Source: Torymus aiolomorphi (taxonomy: Eukaryota > Arthropoda > Insecta > Hymenoptera > Torymidae). Taken from it: 64,000 bases of DNA. Below the pieces are notes generated by a model. It saw only the letters and a list, made by a program, of their open reading frames with translations, was not told the DNA's origin and did no database searches. The stretch spans positions 73,558,529-73,622,528 of the forward strand of contig CM070873.1 in the NCBI GenBank assembly GCA_036365515.1. Direction: 5' to 3'. Every line of letters starts with the position of its first letter. The first letter of the stretch is position 1. This document shows, one piece after another, positions 42,991-57,846 of the stretch. Position numbers and translations under genes: made by a program.

Positions 42991-43536
42991 TTAAAATGTT
43001 TGTTCGCAATGTATTTATCTTAGTAAAGGATTTATTGTTATGAAATAGTTTACAACAAATTCCTCAACAATTTTGATTATTTATTTTATGAATGTGAATG
43101 AAATTACATAAGACCTGTAGAAACAATATTAATAAGTGTTCAATATAATATTAAATCTACTATAAAATATTTGAAATCATTCTTGATTATTAGATTTTTA
43201 TTCTCGCCCTTTTGCCTTTTTAGCTGTAACTATTGATCTAGTATTTGTTTGAGCCTTTACGCATCTCTTTGCTAACTCCGTTTCACTGGTTGTTTATTTG
43301 TAGTTTTAAAGGCATCTTTATACGTTGTTTCATTGTAGTAGACGCCCTTTATGAGGATACGATTTTTTTCAGACGAATCAGATTGTGGGTTTACTGATGC
43401 ATTAGTCTGTTTATTAGGAGTACATTTAAAATGTGATTATCATGTAGTAAGGCATCTAGACAATGACGTTTCTAAATATTTCCGAATTGCTTTAAAATAT
43501 TACAAAATATTTGAAATATTCTAAAATGCTCCGAAG
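42991..43536. other. AT-rich spacer with coding-like remnant (minus strand)
   Basis: On the minus strand, 43,205-43,440 reads NASVNPQSDSSEKNRILIKG then YYNETTYKDAFK and, after a frame change, AKRCVKAQTNTRSIVTAKKA. It looks like the end of a decayed protein; family not recognised. The right end belongs to the TTCC-rich repeat. Confidence 0.3.
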
Positions 43537-43538
43537 TA

Positions 43539-44115
43539 CGAGGGGTGTTCAAAAAGTAAGTTTCCCTGCTCCAGAAAAAAAGCAAAACACAATTTTTAGG
43601 TTAAAGTAACATATGTATTTATTGTTTGACTTCTAAACTATTTTTCTACATAGTCCCCTTGGACTTGAATACATTTTTTGTATCTGTTCTCAAGCTTTGA
43701 CAAATTTTGTTTATAAAAATCCGTGCCCTGTTTTTTAAAGAATAATTTAACGATGTCTTTCACTTCATCATTTGAATTGAAGTGATGGACACCCAAACTT
43801 TCCTTTAATTTAGGAAAAAGAAAAAAGTTACTTGGTGCGAGATCTGGAGAGTAGGGTGGGTGATCAAAAATTTCCCATAAGCCCTTTTGCAGTTAAAAAG
43901 CGAATAACTGCACGCAACTCACAGGTGGACACGTTTTTCACAGGTAGCTCCATGGTTTCCGAGCCAGTACTGATGAAAAAAATTTTTTCGGCAGCTAAGA
44001 CCGGTTCCGCTCTTATCGGTATATCCTAAACTAAAACTATGTTCGGTCTCAGCTCGCTAGATGGCGCTGGGGCAAAACGGCAGACTAGGGAAACTTACTT
44101 TTTGAACACCCCTCG
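43539..44115 (-). mobile_element. Internally deleted mariner, TA duplication
   Basis: Terminal inverted repeats CGAGGGGTGTTCAAAAAGTAAG with TA at 43,537 and 44,116. The minus strand holds the C-terminal transposase piece (HPPYSPDLAPSNFFLFPKLK ... LENRYKKCIQVQGDYVEK, so the last catalytic Asp appears as Asn here) and an N-terminal piece (ELRAVIRFLTAKGL); the middle is gone. A third mariner lineage. Confidence 0.88.
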
Positions 44116-44278
44116 TATTTGAAAAATGTTTCCAGACGTCAATAAATGTTCCCAAATTGCTTTAAAATATTTAAAAATATTTTATACACATTAAAATGTT
44201 TCGAACTATAAAAGAGATGTTCCGAAACGTTCCTAAATGTTCTGAAGTATTTAAAAAATGTTCCAAAATGTTCCTTAA

Positions 44279-44797
44279 CCCTTTTGTACCGTATGGGTCC
44301 TGTAGGACCCACTTTGTTCAACATGCTGTAGAAATCTGAAATTAAATAATTTTTTAAATCTATTTATTTAGTCGTGTTCTCTTATTCAAGGGGAAGCCCC
44401 TCTGGCCATTAAAATTAAATTTTTTTGTTTTCTTCCGTTTCGTTTAGTACATTAAAAAAGGGTTCGGCAATGAAAATTGGGATTTGACGAAAATTCGGAT
44501 CTTGAATGATTTATTTTAGAATAAAAAAATGGTTAATGGTTATTTTTTTTTATTTTGAGTGATGGGTCTTGTTAATGAGACAACGTACTAAGAATTTATT
44601 ACTATCCGAGTTCAATAAAATAATTCTATCGGCGGGTATGGGTTGTATGGGTCCTCCAGGACCCATTTGGAAAATAGTACTTATCGACACTTTTGGAGAA
44701 AAGAAACTGTCGATTGATCTTAGTTAAAGCCTCCACAATTATAGTATACAAAAAAAAGTCACTTTTCACCCGGGAAAGGGGTCTCGGTACGAAAGGG
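44279..44797. mobile_element. piggyBac-like MITE, 519 bp, TTAA duplication
   Basis: TTAA at 44,275-44,278 and 44,798-44,801 flank inverted ends CCCTTTTGTACCG / CGGTACGAAAGGG. Subterminal palindromes GGGTCCTGTAGGACCC and GGGTCCTCCAGGACCC lie near each end. No ORF. TTAA target and a CCC start are piggyBac hallmarks. Confidence 0.82.
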
Positions 44798-45894
44798 TTA
44801 ATGTTCCCGAATTGCTTTAAAATATTAAAAAATATTTTAAACAATTGTAACGGCAGGCGCGTCTGTGTGTGTATATGTGCGCGAACACGGAGTTCGGATT
44901 GAGCCGATCTCCAACGCACGATATACATACGGATAGATGCTCGAAAATATAAACATGCCGCGGTCTTGGAGAAGGCAAGGCCGACGATTTCGGCATGAGG
45001 ATTCGCGAATAGAGTCGGGCTTGTCCTCGTATTTCTCCGGGGGCTTGCGTGTGTGTGTGTAGTTGCGCGCACGTGTAGCTGTGCGAAAAGTACCGAGCGC
45101 AACTACGACACACAATAAGCCCCGAAATGAAAACTCGCGACAACCTTGCGTGAAGGGGAAGGAGAGCGAGAGACAGAGCCCGGCAGTATCGCTTGAGCCT
45201 TTGCCGGTTGAGCCACGCGTTCCCCCGAGATAGAACACGCGCTAGTTTTCCCGAATCGCGCTGCAGGGGCTTTATTGAGGTAAAGGATGACGGTCACAAA
45301 ACCGCCGAAGTAACCATTTTCCTTCCAATAATTTCAACTTTATTCATCGTCTTTTTAAATATTGTTTATCTCCTTAAAGCCTCCATGCGTTATAGCACGA
45401 AAAAAATCGGAATGATTCGAAGGGAAATAATTACTTGTATGGTTCTGTGACTGTCAACGCGTACCTCGATAAAGCCCCAGCAGAGTGCACGGGAGAGAGA
45501 AGGAGTGAGGTGTAAGAGGCGCAGCAGTGCACCGGTGAGATAACGAGGGAGAGACGACGGCGGCAGCGTGCACAGCGAAGAGAGAGAGAGAGAGAGAGAG
45601 AGGAGGGAGAGAGCGAGAGCGAGAGGGAGAGAGACGCCGCGCCGGTAGCTACACCGGCAGCGAGAGAGGGAGAGAGAGAGAGACGCCGCCGGCAGCTACA
45701 GCGGCGGAGAGAGCAAGAGAGATATGGCAGCTTACACCGCCCGGCCAATCCCTCACGGACGCCGCGGGCTTCGCGAGGTAAGTCCTGGCCAGGCGAACGC
45801 GCGCTCTCCCCGCGGACGACGTGCATCCGGAGAGCGAGAATCGCGCGAGCGATAGCCGATCGCGCGCGACGATCGGCCAACGTCGGCTCGAGCC

Positions 45895-46151
45895 TGTTAG
45901 AATATAAGGTACATTTATGTCGACGTATGAGAGAGAATGAATACGTAGCGCCATCTCGCGTATAGCGAGGCGCAAGCTAGCGAGAGCGAGCGGCCGAAGC
46001 GGGAGCTCACTCGTCCGCCGTCCTCCGCGTGTAGCGGTTGTAAAGAGTGAGAGCTGTACTGGAGATTGGGTCTTCTCAATAAAGATTGTTACTGTTCACG
46101 TTAGCCGGTGTGGTCATTTGAAAGACCCTGTGTGTCCCTCCATTCCTAACA
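45895..46151 (+). repeat. Copia 5' LTR
   Basis: 257 bp, TGTTAG to CTAACA; it contains AATAAA at about 46,078. Differs from the 3' copy by one C/T near the right end. Confidence 0.93.
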
Positions 46152-46163
46152 TGGTAGCAGAGT
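46152..46163 (+). other. Copia primer-binding site (initiator tRNA-Met)
   Basis: TGGTAGCAGAG immediately after the LTR complements the 3' end of animal initiator tRNA-Met (CTCTGCTACCA). Confidence 0.75.
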
Positions 46164-46311
46164 GCCTGGTTTCTTTTATCTGCTACATCGACTCTCGAGT
46201 CGTGTAGAGATAATTTAAGTGCCGCGTATGTAAATACCGAAGAAAACGTATTTGGAAGGGATAGTGTTTTTGAGTTGAGCGCGTGGTAAGCGCAAGAACA
46301 AAGAAAAACGC

Positions 46312-48945
46312 ATGAGCGTAAAGACAGAGCCTCGGGAAGTAAAAAGTGAAAAGTCAAGTGAAACTGAAAGTGAAGAAGAGTTTTTTGATACAGAAATTAA
46401 GGAAGTTAAAAAGGAAATTCCTGTTGAAAGCGAGATGGCATCGGAGAATAAAGGATTCACGTTACAAGTATTTGATGGGACACATTATGATAAATGGAAG
46501 TATAAGTTGAAATTGTTCTTGGAATTTAAAGAGTGCAATGAAGTTATAGAAAATGATACAAGACCGACAACGATAACAGAAGTTGAGTGGAAGAAAAAAG
46601 AGATAAAAGCAAAAAATTATATAGTGAACAGTATGACGAATACGCAATTGGAATTGATTATTTCAGAAGAAACTGCAAAGAAAATGGTTGCTAAGTTGGA
46701 TGAAAATTACTTAGTTAAAAGTAGTGCTGTGAAATTATTATGTAAAAGAAGACTGCTTGATTTCAAAATGGAAGAAAGTGAGAACCCGACAGACTTTTAT
46801 AATAATTTTGAGAAATTGGTGAATGAATTAAAAAATGCAGGAGAAAACGTGACAAAAGAAGATAAATTGAATTACTTCTTATTAACGCTACCAGAAAGTA
46901 TGTCACACATGGTCGATATTGTGGACGCATTAGCTGAAAAGGACAAAACAGTGGAATTTGTGAAATCGAAACTGGAATTTGAATTTAAGAAAAGACATGG
47001 TGAAAGTGAAAATTCAAAATCAAACACGTTTACGTTTGAAAAGAACAAACACCAGGACAAAAGGACATGTTATGTATGTGGAAATACAGGGCATATACAG
47101 TACGATTGCCCGAATAAAAACATTTCGTGGAATCAAGGAACGCCGCAGCAAGGAGGCGGCAGAGGAAGCCGTGCGCCACACAGAGGAGGGGGCAACGGCA
47201 GAGGCTACACACAGCAGCGAGGAACGAGTTCAAACCGGCGTGGAAGGAGCGGTTACCGACAGCGCGGCCGAGGCGCGCGAGGCAATGATGACAACAGTGG
47301 AGGTCATCAGAGCGCGGAGAATAAGACAGCGTTCAACACGTCAATAGAAATAAGGTCTGCGAATATAGGAAATGGTAATGTAAATGAAAACAAAGTAGAG
47401 TGGATTTTAGACAGCGGGTGTACAGACCACGTGATTAATAACGAAAGTTATTTTAGTGACGCGATTATATTGAAAGAGCCTATAAATGTTAGAGTAGGTG
47501 ACGGAAGAATTTTGAAAGCGACAAAAGTTGGTCATGTAATTAGTAAATTCAAAACACTTAACGAAGAGACAGAAATTGAATTAAAAAATGTATTTTACGT
47601 GAAAGATATGGATAGAAATTTAATAAGTTTTGCTAAAGTGACGGATAATCATAAAGTAGTATCTATCGGAGATAGTTCGAAAATATATAATAGAAATAAT
47701 AAATTGATTGCTATAGCTTGGAAAAAAGATAGAATTTATAAAATGACAAGTTATTTAGAAAAGAATATAGAATCAAATTTAATAAGAAAAGATAATGGAA
47801 AAATTTCTTTAAAAGAGAAGTGGCATAGAACTTTAGGACACGTCAACTTTAATTATTTGAATACTATGTGTAAAAATCATGTATTGGAAGGTTTGCCAAA
47901 TGAAGTAGAGTCTGATTATTTTAAGTGTGCTACATGTATTATGAATAAAATGCATAACATTCCCTTTGAAAATAACAGGAAAAGAGCGAAAGATATTTTA
48001 GAGATAGTACATACAGATTTAAATGGGCCACACTCTGAAGGTTATAAAGGGGAAAAATATTTTTTAACGTTTGTTGATGACTTTAGTAAAGTAGGTAAAA
48101 TTTATCCGATTAAGACAAAGAATGAAGTATATGACAAATTTATTGAATACATAAATTTAGTTGAGAATAAGACAGGAAAGAAAATTAAGAAACTAAGATG
48201 TGATAATGGCACTGAATATTTGAATAGAGATATGTATAGGTTATTTAGAAATAAGGGAATCGAGGTAGAACCATGTCCACCTTATGTACACGAGTTAAAT
48301 GGTACCGCTGAGAGGTACAATAGGACGATTATGGACAGTGCTAGGTGCTTATTAGCAGAGTCAAAGTTAGAGAAAAGGTACTGGCCAGAAGTAGTATGCG
48401 CTGCAGCATACTTAAAGAACAGGACAATAGCAAACACGTTAGAAAGGAATAAATCTCCTTATGAGATATTTTTCAATGAAAAACCAGATGCAAAGTATTT
48501 GAAATTATACGGGAGTAAAGTATTTGTGAGAGTACCTGAAAGCAAAAGAAATTCGAAATGGGATAAAAAAGCTGATTTAGGAATTTTGATAGGTTATGAT
48601 GTAACGGGGTATAGAGTTTTGATAGGAAATAGAGTTATTGTAGCTAGACACGTTGATATTATAGAAGAAAATGTAAAATCCATTGGATTTGATGATATTG
48701 ATGAAGGAATTGAAAACAAAATTGACTTAATCCTTCCGCCTACTTCGACTCTCGAGTCAAGTAGGGGAAGTAAAACTAATTCGGAAACACAAGCTATAAA
48801 TGAAAATGAAAATGAAAACTGTAATCAAGGGTTTAATGAAAATTTAGAAAATGTTGAAAATGAAGTTAAAAAAGTACCTGATTTAAGAAGGTCACAAAGA
48901 ACGATAATTATGATAATTATGTATATCACGGTTGTATTTATGTAA
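46312..48945 (+). CDS. Copia Gag-protease-integrase polyprotein
   Basis: An intact 877-residue ORF. After an acidic N-terminus comes a Gag region (FDGTHYDKWKYKLKLFLEF), a CCHC knuckle (CYVCGNTGHIQYDC, near 47,068), a Gly/Arg-rich segment, the protease (WILDSGCTDHVIN, near 47,400), a GAG-pre-integrase HHCC region (WHRTLGHVNF...CATCIMNK) and integrase with Asp, Asp, Glu in HTDLNGP, LRCDNGTEY and LNGTAERYNRT. The order integrase before RT is diagnostic of Copia. The frame ends at 48,945, where RT should follow. The second in-frame ATG (46,435) is a possible alternative start. Confidence 0.93.
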   Translation: MSVKTEPREVKSEKSSETESEEEFFDTEIKEVKKEIPVESEMASENKGFTLQVFDGTHYDKWKYKLKLFLEFKECNEVIENDTRPTTITEVEWKKKEIKAKNYIVNSMTNTQLELIISEETAKKMVAKLDENYLVKSSAVKLLCKRRLLDFKMEESENPTDFYNNFEKLVNELKNAGENVTKEDKLNYFLLTLPESMSHMVDIVDALAEKDKTVEFVKSKLEFEFKKRHGESENSKSNTFTFEKNKHQDKRTCYVCGNTGHIQYDCPNKNISWNQGTPQQGGGRGSRAPHRGGGNGRGYTQQRGTSSNRRGRSGYRQRGRGARGNDDNSGGHQSAENKTAFNTSIEIRSANIGNGNVNENKVEWILDSGCTDHVINNESYFSDAIILKEPINVRVGDGRILKATKVGHVISKFKTLNEETEIELKNVFYVKDMDRNLISFAKVTDNHKVVSIGDSSKIYNRNNKLIAIAWKKDRIYKMTSYLEKNIESNLIRKDNGKISLKEKWHRTLGHVNFNYLNTMCKNHVLEGLPNEVESDYFKCATCIMNKMHNIPFENNRKRAKDILEIVHTDLNGPHSEGYKGEKYFLTFVDDFSKVGKIYPIKTKNEVYDKFIEYINLVENKTGKKIKKLRCDNGTEYLNRDMYRLFRNKGIEVEPCPPYVHELNGTAERYNRTIMDSARCLLAESKLEKRYWPEVVCAAAYLKNRTIANTLERNKSPYEIFFNEKPDAKYLKLYGSKVFVRVPESKRNSKWDKKADLGILIGYDVTGYRVLIGNRVIVARHVDIIEENVKSIGFDDIDEGIENKIDLILPPTSTLESSRGSKTNSETQAINENENENCNQGFNENLENVENEVKKVPDLRRSQRTIIMIIMYITVVFM

Positions 48946-49531
48946 GTTATTGCAGTGCAGATAGTTTTGAAAATTTTGATAAGGCTATTAAATGTGATGC
49001 GTCTAGTTTTTGGGTAGATGATAGGAATAAAAGGATGAATAGTTTAAAGAAAAATAAAAACTTAGGAATTAGTTGAGAAACCAAAGAATGAAAAGGTATT
49101 AGATTTAAAGTGGATTTATACTAAGAAAGCTGAAAATGTGTATGTTAAATAAAGCATTGTATGGTTTACGCGAGAGTCCAAGAGATTAGTATGAGTGTCT
49201 CGATAGTTATTTAAGATTATTAGGATTTGAAAGAAGTGAACATGATAATTGTTTGTATACGCTTAGAGTAAGAAATGAGATTATTTACTTAATTATATTT
49301 GTAGACGACATTTTGATTTGTTGTAAAAGAAGAGAAAACTTGAATTTTATGAAAAGTATATCAATAGAAAAATTTAAAATTAATAAGACATTGTAAAAGT
49401 AAGTTCACAAAAAAATTTAGTAGATATTTTGACAATGGCTCTTGGACGAGTAAGATTTGAAAATTTGAGAAGTTTATTGAATTTAATTTCAAGACTATTG
49501 TAATTGCGAGAAACATAAATGTAAGGAGGCG
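48946..49531 (+). pseudogene. Copia RT remnant, mostly deleted
   Basis: Short blocks survive in shifting frames: AIKCDASSFWVDDRNKRMNS, KWIYTKKAEN, LNKALYGLRESPR and LIIFVDDILICC (Asp-Asp at about 49,304). About 190 codons remain where RT plus RNase H normally need well over 500, so most of both is lost. The segment ends in a purine tract (AAGGAGGCG) before the 3' LTR. Confidence 0.85.
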
Positions 49532-49788
49532 TGTTAGAATATAAGGTACATTTATGTCGACGTATGAGAGAGAATGAATACGTAGCGCCATCTCGCGTAT
49601 AGCGAGGCGCAAGCTAGCGAGAGCGAGCGGCCGAAGCGGGAGCTCACTCGTCCGCCGTCCTCCGCGTGTAGCGGTTGTAAAGAGTGAGAGCTGTACTGGA
49701 GATTGGGTCTTCTCAATAAAGATTGTTACTGTTCACGTTAGCCGGTGTGGTCATTTGAAAGACCCTGTGTGTCCCTCCATTCTTAACA
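49532..49788 (+). repeat. Copia 3' LTR
   Basis: 257 bp; followed by the target duplication GAGCC. Confidence 0.93.
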
Positions 49789-50301
49789 GAGCCGCCTTTA
49801 CGAGTACGTGTGTGCGGCCGAGCGCACACGTACATTGCGTGCGCGGACGCACCACCCATATCGGCGCATACATAGAGTACGTGCCGCGCGTATACTGTAG
49901 AATTCCATTGCCGCCTCCAGGGACAATAAAACTACTCTGATCTTTTACTTGTTCGCGTATTATTTCGCGCAACTCGAATCCAATCCCTTATTCGGTTGCA
50001 CGGTGATGAACACCGCCAGCCTCCGCGGTCGCGAGTACGTAGTACTCGCGTGATAGCTGAGTAGCCGCGGCAGCACGCTCGAGAGAGAGAGAGAGCGCGA
50101 CGACGAAGTCGCGCGTTGTAACGGAGCGAAAAGGCGCGGCTGCTGCTGAAAGTAGCCGACGGCGAGCAACAGCGCGGAGCCGACGGGCCGCTATTCGTCG
50201 AGAGTTTGCCGTGCTCGCGCCTGTCCGTTGCTGCGCCATTCATCGGCAAGTCCGCGTCGAGATAAAGCGCGCCGAGGACAGCATTTAGCCCGTTACACAA
50301 T

Positions 50302-51080
50302 ATAAAATTTTCCGAAGTATTTAAGAGATTTTCCGAAACGTGCCTAAATGTTTTCGAGTTGCTTTAAAATAATAAAAAATATTTGAAATATTCTAAATGT
50401 TCCGAAGTATTTAAAAAATGTTCCCAAATATTACTAAATGTTCTCGAATTGCATTTACAATATTCAAAAATATTTGAAATATTCAAAACATGTCAAAAGT
50501 GTTACGAACTGATTCAAAAGTACTATTTTAAAAGGGTTCTGTAAAGATTTCTTAATGTTCTTTTAATTTATTAGAAGTGTTCAAAAAGTATTTTTAAATG
50601 TTAGAAAAGCTAGGAGAATTTTTTCTCCTACTTCATTATGGTTAAAAAATTTTTCCAAGTAATTCCGAAAAATGTTTCAATTTGTTCCAAAAGATATAAA
50701 AAATTTTTTCAAGTAATTCCGAAAAATGTTTCAATTTGTTCCAAAAGATATAAAAAATTATTAACTTATTTCAGAAAAAAAGTTATAAATTGTCCCAATT
50801 CATTCTAAAAATATTCCAACCATTCTCAAAAGTGTGTGAATATATTGTATTAAAGAATGTTTCTTCCAAAATTGTCACAAATAAAAATAATAAATAATAT
50901 ATTTTACCCTGTTATAAATATGTGTGCCCAAAACGATTATAAGTGTTCCAAGCTGTCTCCAAGAGTGCTAAAAATGTTCTAAATGTCCGAAATCTGTCAT
51001 TTTTGTAGAGCTTGAATACAGATTCCGAACATTTTGGAACATCTTTAGCACAGAAAGGTACATTTTAGCACATTTTAGAC
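50302..51080 (+). repeat. Old TTCC-rich repeat, block 2
   Basis: Runs of TGTTCCGAAGTATTTAAAAA-like words and a tandem pair of about 58 bp (50,644-50,760). It continues the sequence that stops at 44,845. Confidence 0.6.
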
Positions 51081-51183
51081 CACCAGATAAAATGGTTCTT
51101 TTCAGAACAAGTCTGGAGTTTGCAGTACGAGTTCAAAGTGAGTGCATTTTGCGAGCTGAAGACGAGTACTCCAAACACACAAG

Positions 51184-51820
51184 GTCAAAAAGCTCACTAG
51201 CCCTCAGTGCACACCATATTTTTTGTGGGGTCAAGATTAATTTCTTCGATATTACGCAGTTCTAGAGCAGCGGGAGGGAATAGCTCATTCTCGCCCGCTG
51301 GTCAGAAAAGAAGTACTTTCTTCCCGCTTTTTGAGCCGAGAAACCGTGAAAATCATACATATGCTACAATACACGGAACATGTAAAAATAATTAATATAA
51401 AAAAAGAATAGCTATTTACGTCTTAAACAAATTCAGTTGCCCTTCGTAATCCTGTAATTTATCGTTCTACAAAGTTTTGAGAAAAAAAACGACGACATCT
51501 TTGTTTATTCTTAGAATTAATTTTCATTAATGTTCGTTAATTTTCGTTCCAAGAATAAATAAAGGTGTCGATGGTATTTTGCCTCGAAACTTTGTAGAAG
51601 GATGAATTTCAGGATTATGGAGCGCAACTGAATTGGCTTAAAGCATAAATCACTATTCTTTTTTTGCATTCATTACTTTTACATGTTCTGTCGATAAAAC
51701 AGTATTAGTATATTAAAGTACAGTGCGATACCTTCGTAATATATAAAAAAACGCGAAAAAGAGTACATGCGTTACAAAAAATATGGTGTGCACCAAGGGC
51801 TAATTGGGCTTTTCTAAACC
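51184..51820. repeat. 0.6-kb imperfect palindrome flanked by direct repeat
   Basis: Arms 51,184-51,525 and 51,530-51,820 are inverted (AGTGCACACCATATTTTTTGT / ACAAAAAATATGGTGTGCACC), centred near 51,527. About 45 bp before it (51,094-51,140, GGAGTTTGCAGTACGAGTT) recur in direct orientation after it (51,820-51,868, GGAATTTGCACTACGAGTT). Confidence 0.7.
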
Positions 51821-51869
51821 AAGTGTGGAATTTGCACTACGAGTTGAAGGCGAGCAAGCAAAAGTAGGA

Positions 51870-55549
<3,680 letters not shown>

Positions 55550-55660
55550 TTTATCACCCCCTCGCCCTCTCTTTCTCTCTCTCTCCCTTTCGCCCGCTCT
55601 CTCTCTCCCACCCTCTCTTCTTCTCACCTCTCTCTCCCCCCCTCCCCTTCTCCCTCAATA

Positions 55661-57017
55661 TCTGTCAAATTCTGTACCAAAAACTTTAATGAGAGCTTAA
55701 ATAAATCATTCTGCAAATTCTTAAGTCAAAATTTCAAAGAAATTTGAAAATTCTTGGAACAAAATAGATTCACGGCAAAGAACGCCTGTTCGGAAAAAGT
55801 ATATGATTAAATGATAAAATAATTTGTATACCTAAATGTAAGCCGGTGGCAAAAAATCACGTAAAAAAAGTGTCAATACAAATAAGAGAAAATTACTGAA
55901 TAACAATAAATTAAAAATCTCATAACATTAAAAGGCTGAAAGGCCGCAGATACATGTAAGCGTATGGGTACGGAGAAGAGAAGAGCTGATTAAATTACTA
56001 TAAAATATATTCTCAAAAACCAAATAAGTTATACCGATGTCAGGAGGTCAAAAATTTGACGTTGAAAAACGTCACAAAAATGTTTTGTGTTGTTAGGGTT
56101 AGTTTTTCGCTAATTGGATGTTCAAAAAAAGTTTATTAAACGTTCAATTAACGTTGATATTTAGATGTTTAGAAGATGTTTTACGAATGCCCAAATTCAG
56201 CCAACTATAGCTTGGATTAATAAAGGTATATATGTATGTAAGATGTTTAAAAATTGTTCATGTTACATGAATTATTATACGAGTAAAAGACGTTTTTTAA
56301 ACATATCCTTTTAAATCATATTCAATTAGTTTGTCGCTTATTAAATGTTCAAAAAAAGTTTAATGAATGTTGATATTTAATTGTTTAAAAGATGTATAAA
56401 AAACGTTTAAAAAATGTATATTAAACGTCGAATATTAATCGTCTTCGAAACATTGTAACAACGTTATGTTTGTGACAATGTGACAAAAATCATATAGTTC
56501 TACATTTCGCTTACACCTTGAAAAAACATTTAAAATATGTACATATAATGCGTTATATTTGATGTTTTTCTAAACCTATTTTCAACCGAACAGACAGACA
56601 TTTCAACATCGTTTGAACATTTCTTCAACTTGTCGTTAAACTTTTGGATGTTTGATTTTCTACGTATTATGAACGTTCAAAAAACGTTTTGTGTGGATAT
56701 GGAGAGAAACCGTAGAACAATAATATGTATGATTGTGAAATTAAATATAAAATCAATAGACAATAACTAATTTTCTTCTTTATCTATTGACTTTCCATTA
56801 AAAAACTAATTTTAAATTATTTTAGTTTACGGAAATTAATTTAGTAATGAATATTAGATATTAAAATAACTAAACTATCTACTCAAGATAATTTCAGAAA
56901 ATACTATTGTACTGTATGAGTTGATGACAAATAAAGAGCTTTTCGTGGGAAAGCTATATAAATGGAACTGAGCTCGTAACTACAAATGGTTTGTTAAGAG
57001 GATGTCGGAACTTCTAT
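55661..57017 (-). other. AT-rich DNA with inverted copy of the AACGTTT repeat
   Basis: 56,040-56,700 is the inverted relative of 27,540-27,960 and 31,180-31,340 (GTTTTTCGCTAATTGGATG, TTAAACGTTCAATTAACGTT). No ORF. Confidence 0.6.
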
Positions 57018-57021
57018 TTAA

Positions 57022-57103
57022 CCCCTTGGCTGCCGATGGTAAAGAATCTTTGCTATGAAGCATTGAAAATCCCATTAGACGGATTTTTACGGCAGCTAAG
57101 AGG
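57022..57103. mobile_element. Tiny piggyBac-like MITE, 82 bp, TTAA duplication
   Basis: TTAA at 57,018-57,021 and 57,104-57,107 flank CCCCTTGGCTGCCG / CGGCAGCTAAGAGG inverted ends. It lies next to the RasGRF-like exons. Confidence 0.65.
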
Positions 57104-57356
57104 TTAACTACATATTTATTGAGATTTTGCGTTCTCATAAAGTAAGCTACGGAATTATTATTATTAATTTATTGTCAATTGTGTATTCTTTAACTTCGTC
57201 ATCTACTGTTTTTTAACGTATGTAGGCACCTGCAATGGCCCCGACATCCCCGTAAGCATGAATATACTTCATATATAAATAAATAAAAATAGATATAATT
57301 ATACGTGATTTTTGACGAAATAATTAATGATTTTTTTATTTATTTATAAATCTCAC

Positions 57357-57473
57357 GTTTTTTGTAGCTTGTACGCCAGTGAGGCTTTGTGTTGATTATA
57401 AAAGAACTTGAAGTTTGTTCGTATACACTGCTGCTTCCAGTTTCCCGACTATCGCTCACCTCTGACCCGTACC
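57357..57473 (-). CDS. RasGRF-like gene, third visible exon (tentative)
   Basis: Minus-strand exon between an acceptor with a perfect TACTAAC branch site and ...GTATAG, and a donor C|GTGAGA. Its phase joins the preceding exon (57,605-57,714) without a stop. It encodes a Ser/Thr/Glu-rich linker (GYGSEVSDSRETGSSSVYEQ). An internal GAG|GTGAGC would be an alternative, much shorter exon end. Confidence 0.5.
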
Positions 57474-57604
57474 CTATACATTGATACAGTTAGTATTAGC
57501 TACCGAAACTTTTATAACTTATAGTAGCACTAATAAAATATATAAGTGTTTGAAAAATTCTTATAATTTTTGTATTAATATTGAAATAATACTCATTTAT
57601 TTAC

Positions 57605-57714
57605 CTGAAACTGAACTAGCACCACTTGTTCGCCTTGGAGATGAACTACTTTTTCTACGATCGTCCAAAACATGTTGGCTTTCCCCTGTATTAAAACCGG
57701 AAACATCTAGAGAA
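57605..57714 (-). CDS. RasGRF-like gene, second visible exon
   Basis: Flanked by CCCCTAG acceptor and G|GTAAAT donor. 110 nt; it starts in phase 2 and ends in phase 1, matching both neighbours. Encodes a Ser/Arg-rich linker (DDRRKSSSPRRTSGASSVS), expected between the REM and catalytic CDC25 domains. Confidence 0.65.
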
Positions 57715-57846
57715 CTAGGGGAAACAGGAAGTATAGTTAAAATCAAGGTTTTATTATAAGAAATAAAATATATTTACAATGAAGCGGAAGAAAACTTTAT
57801 TAACAAATTTTAAATTGAAATATTTTAAGTTATGTACTATACTTAC

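Larger units (their letters stand above)
45895..49788 (+). mobile_element. Copia-type retrotransposon, 3.9 kb, TSD GAGCC
   Basis: Two 257-bp LTRs (TGTTAG...TAACA) at 45,895-46,151 and 49,532-49,788 differ at a single site, so insertion was recent. GAGCC lies on both sides. It sits in the solo LTR of 44,846-50,297. The RT region is mostly deleted, so it needs help from a complete relative. Confidence 0.95.
44846..50297 (+). repeat. Solo LTR (about 1,553 bp net) interrupted by Copia, TSD CAAT
   Basis: TGTAACGG...CCGTTACA termini with CAAT at 44,842-44,845 and 50,298-50,301. Subtracting the Copia insertion and its 5-bp duplication leaves about 1,553 bp, close to the 41.4-kb solo LTR. A short GA tract lies at 45,580-45,602. 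Confidence 0.87.
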
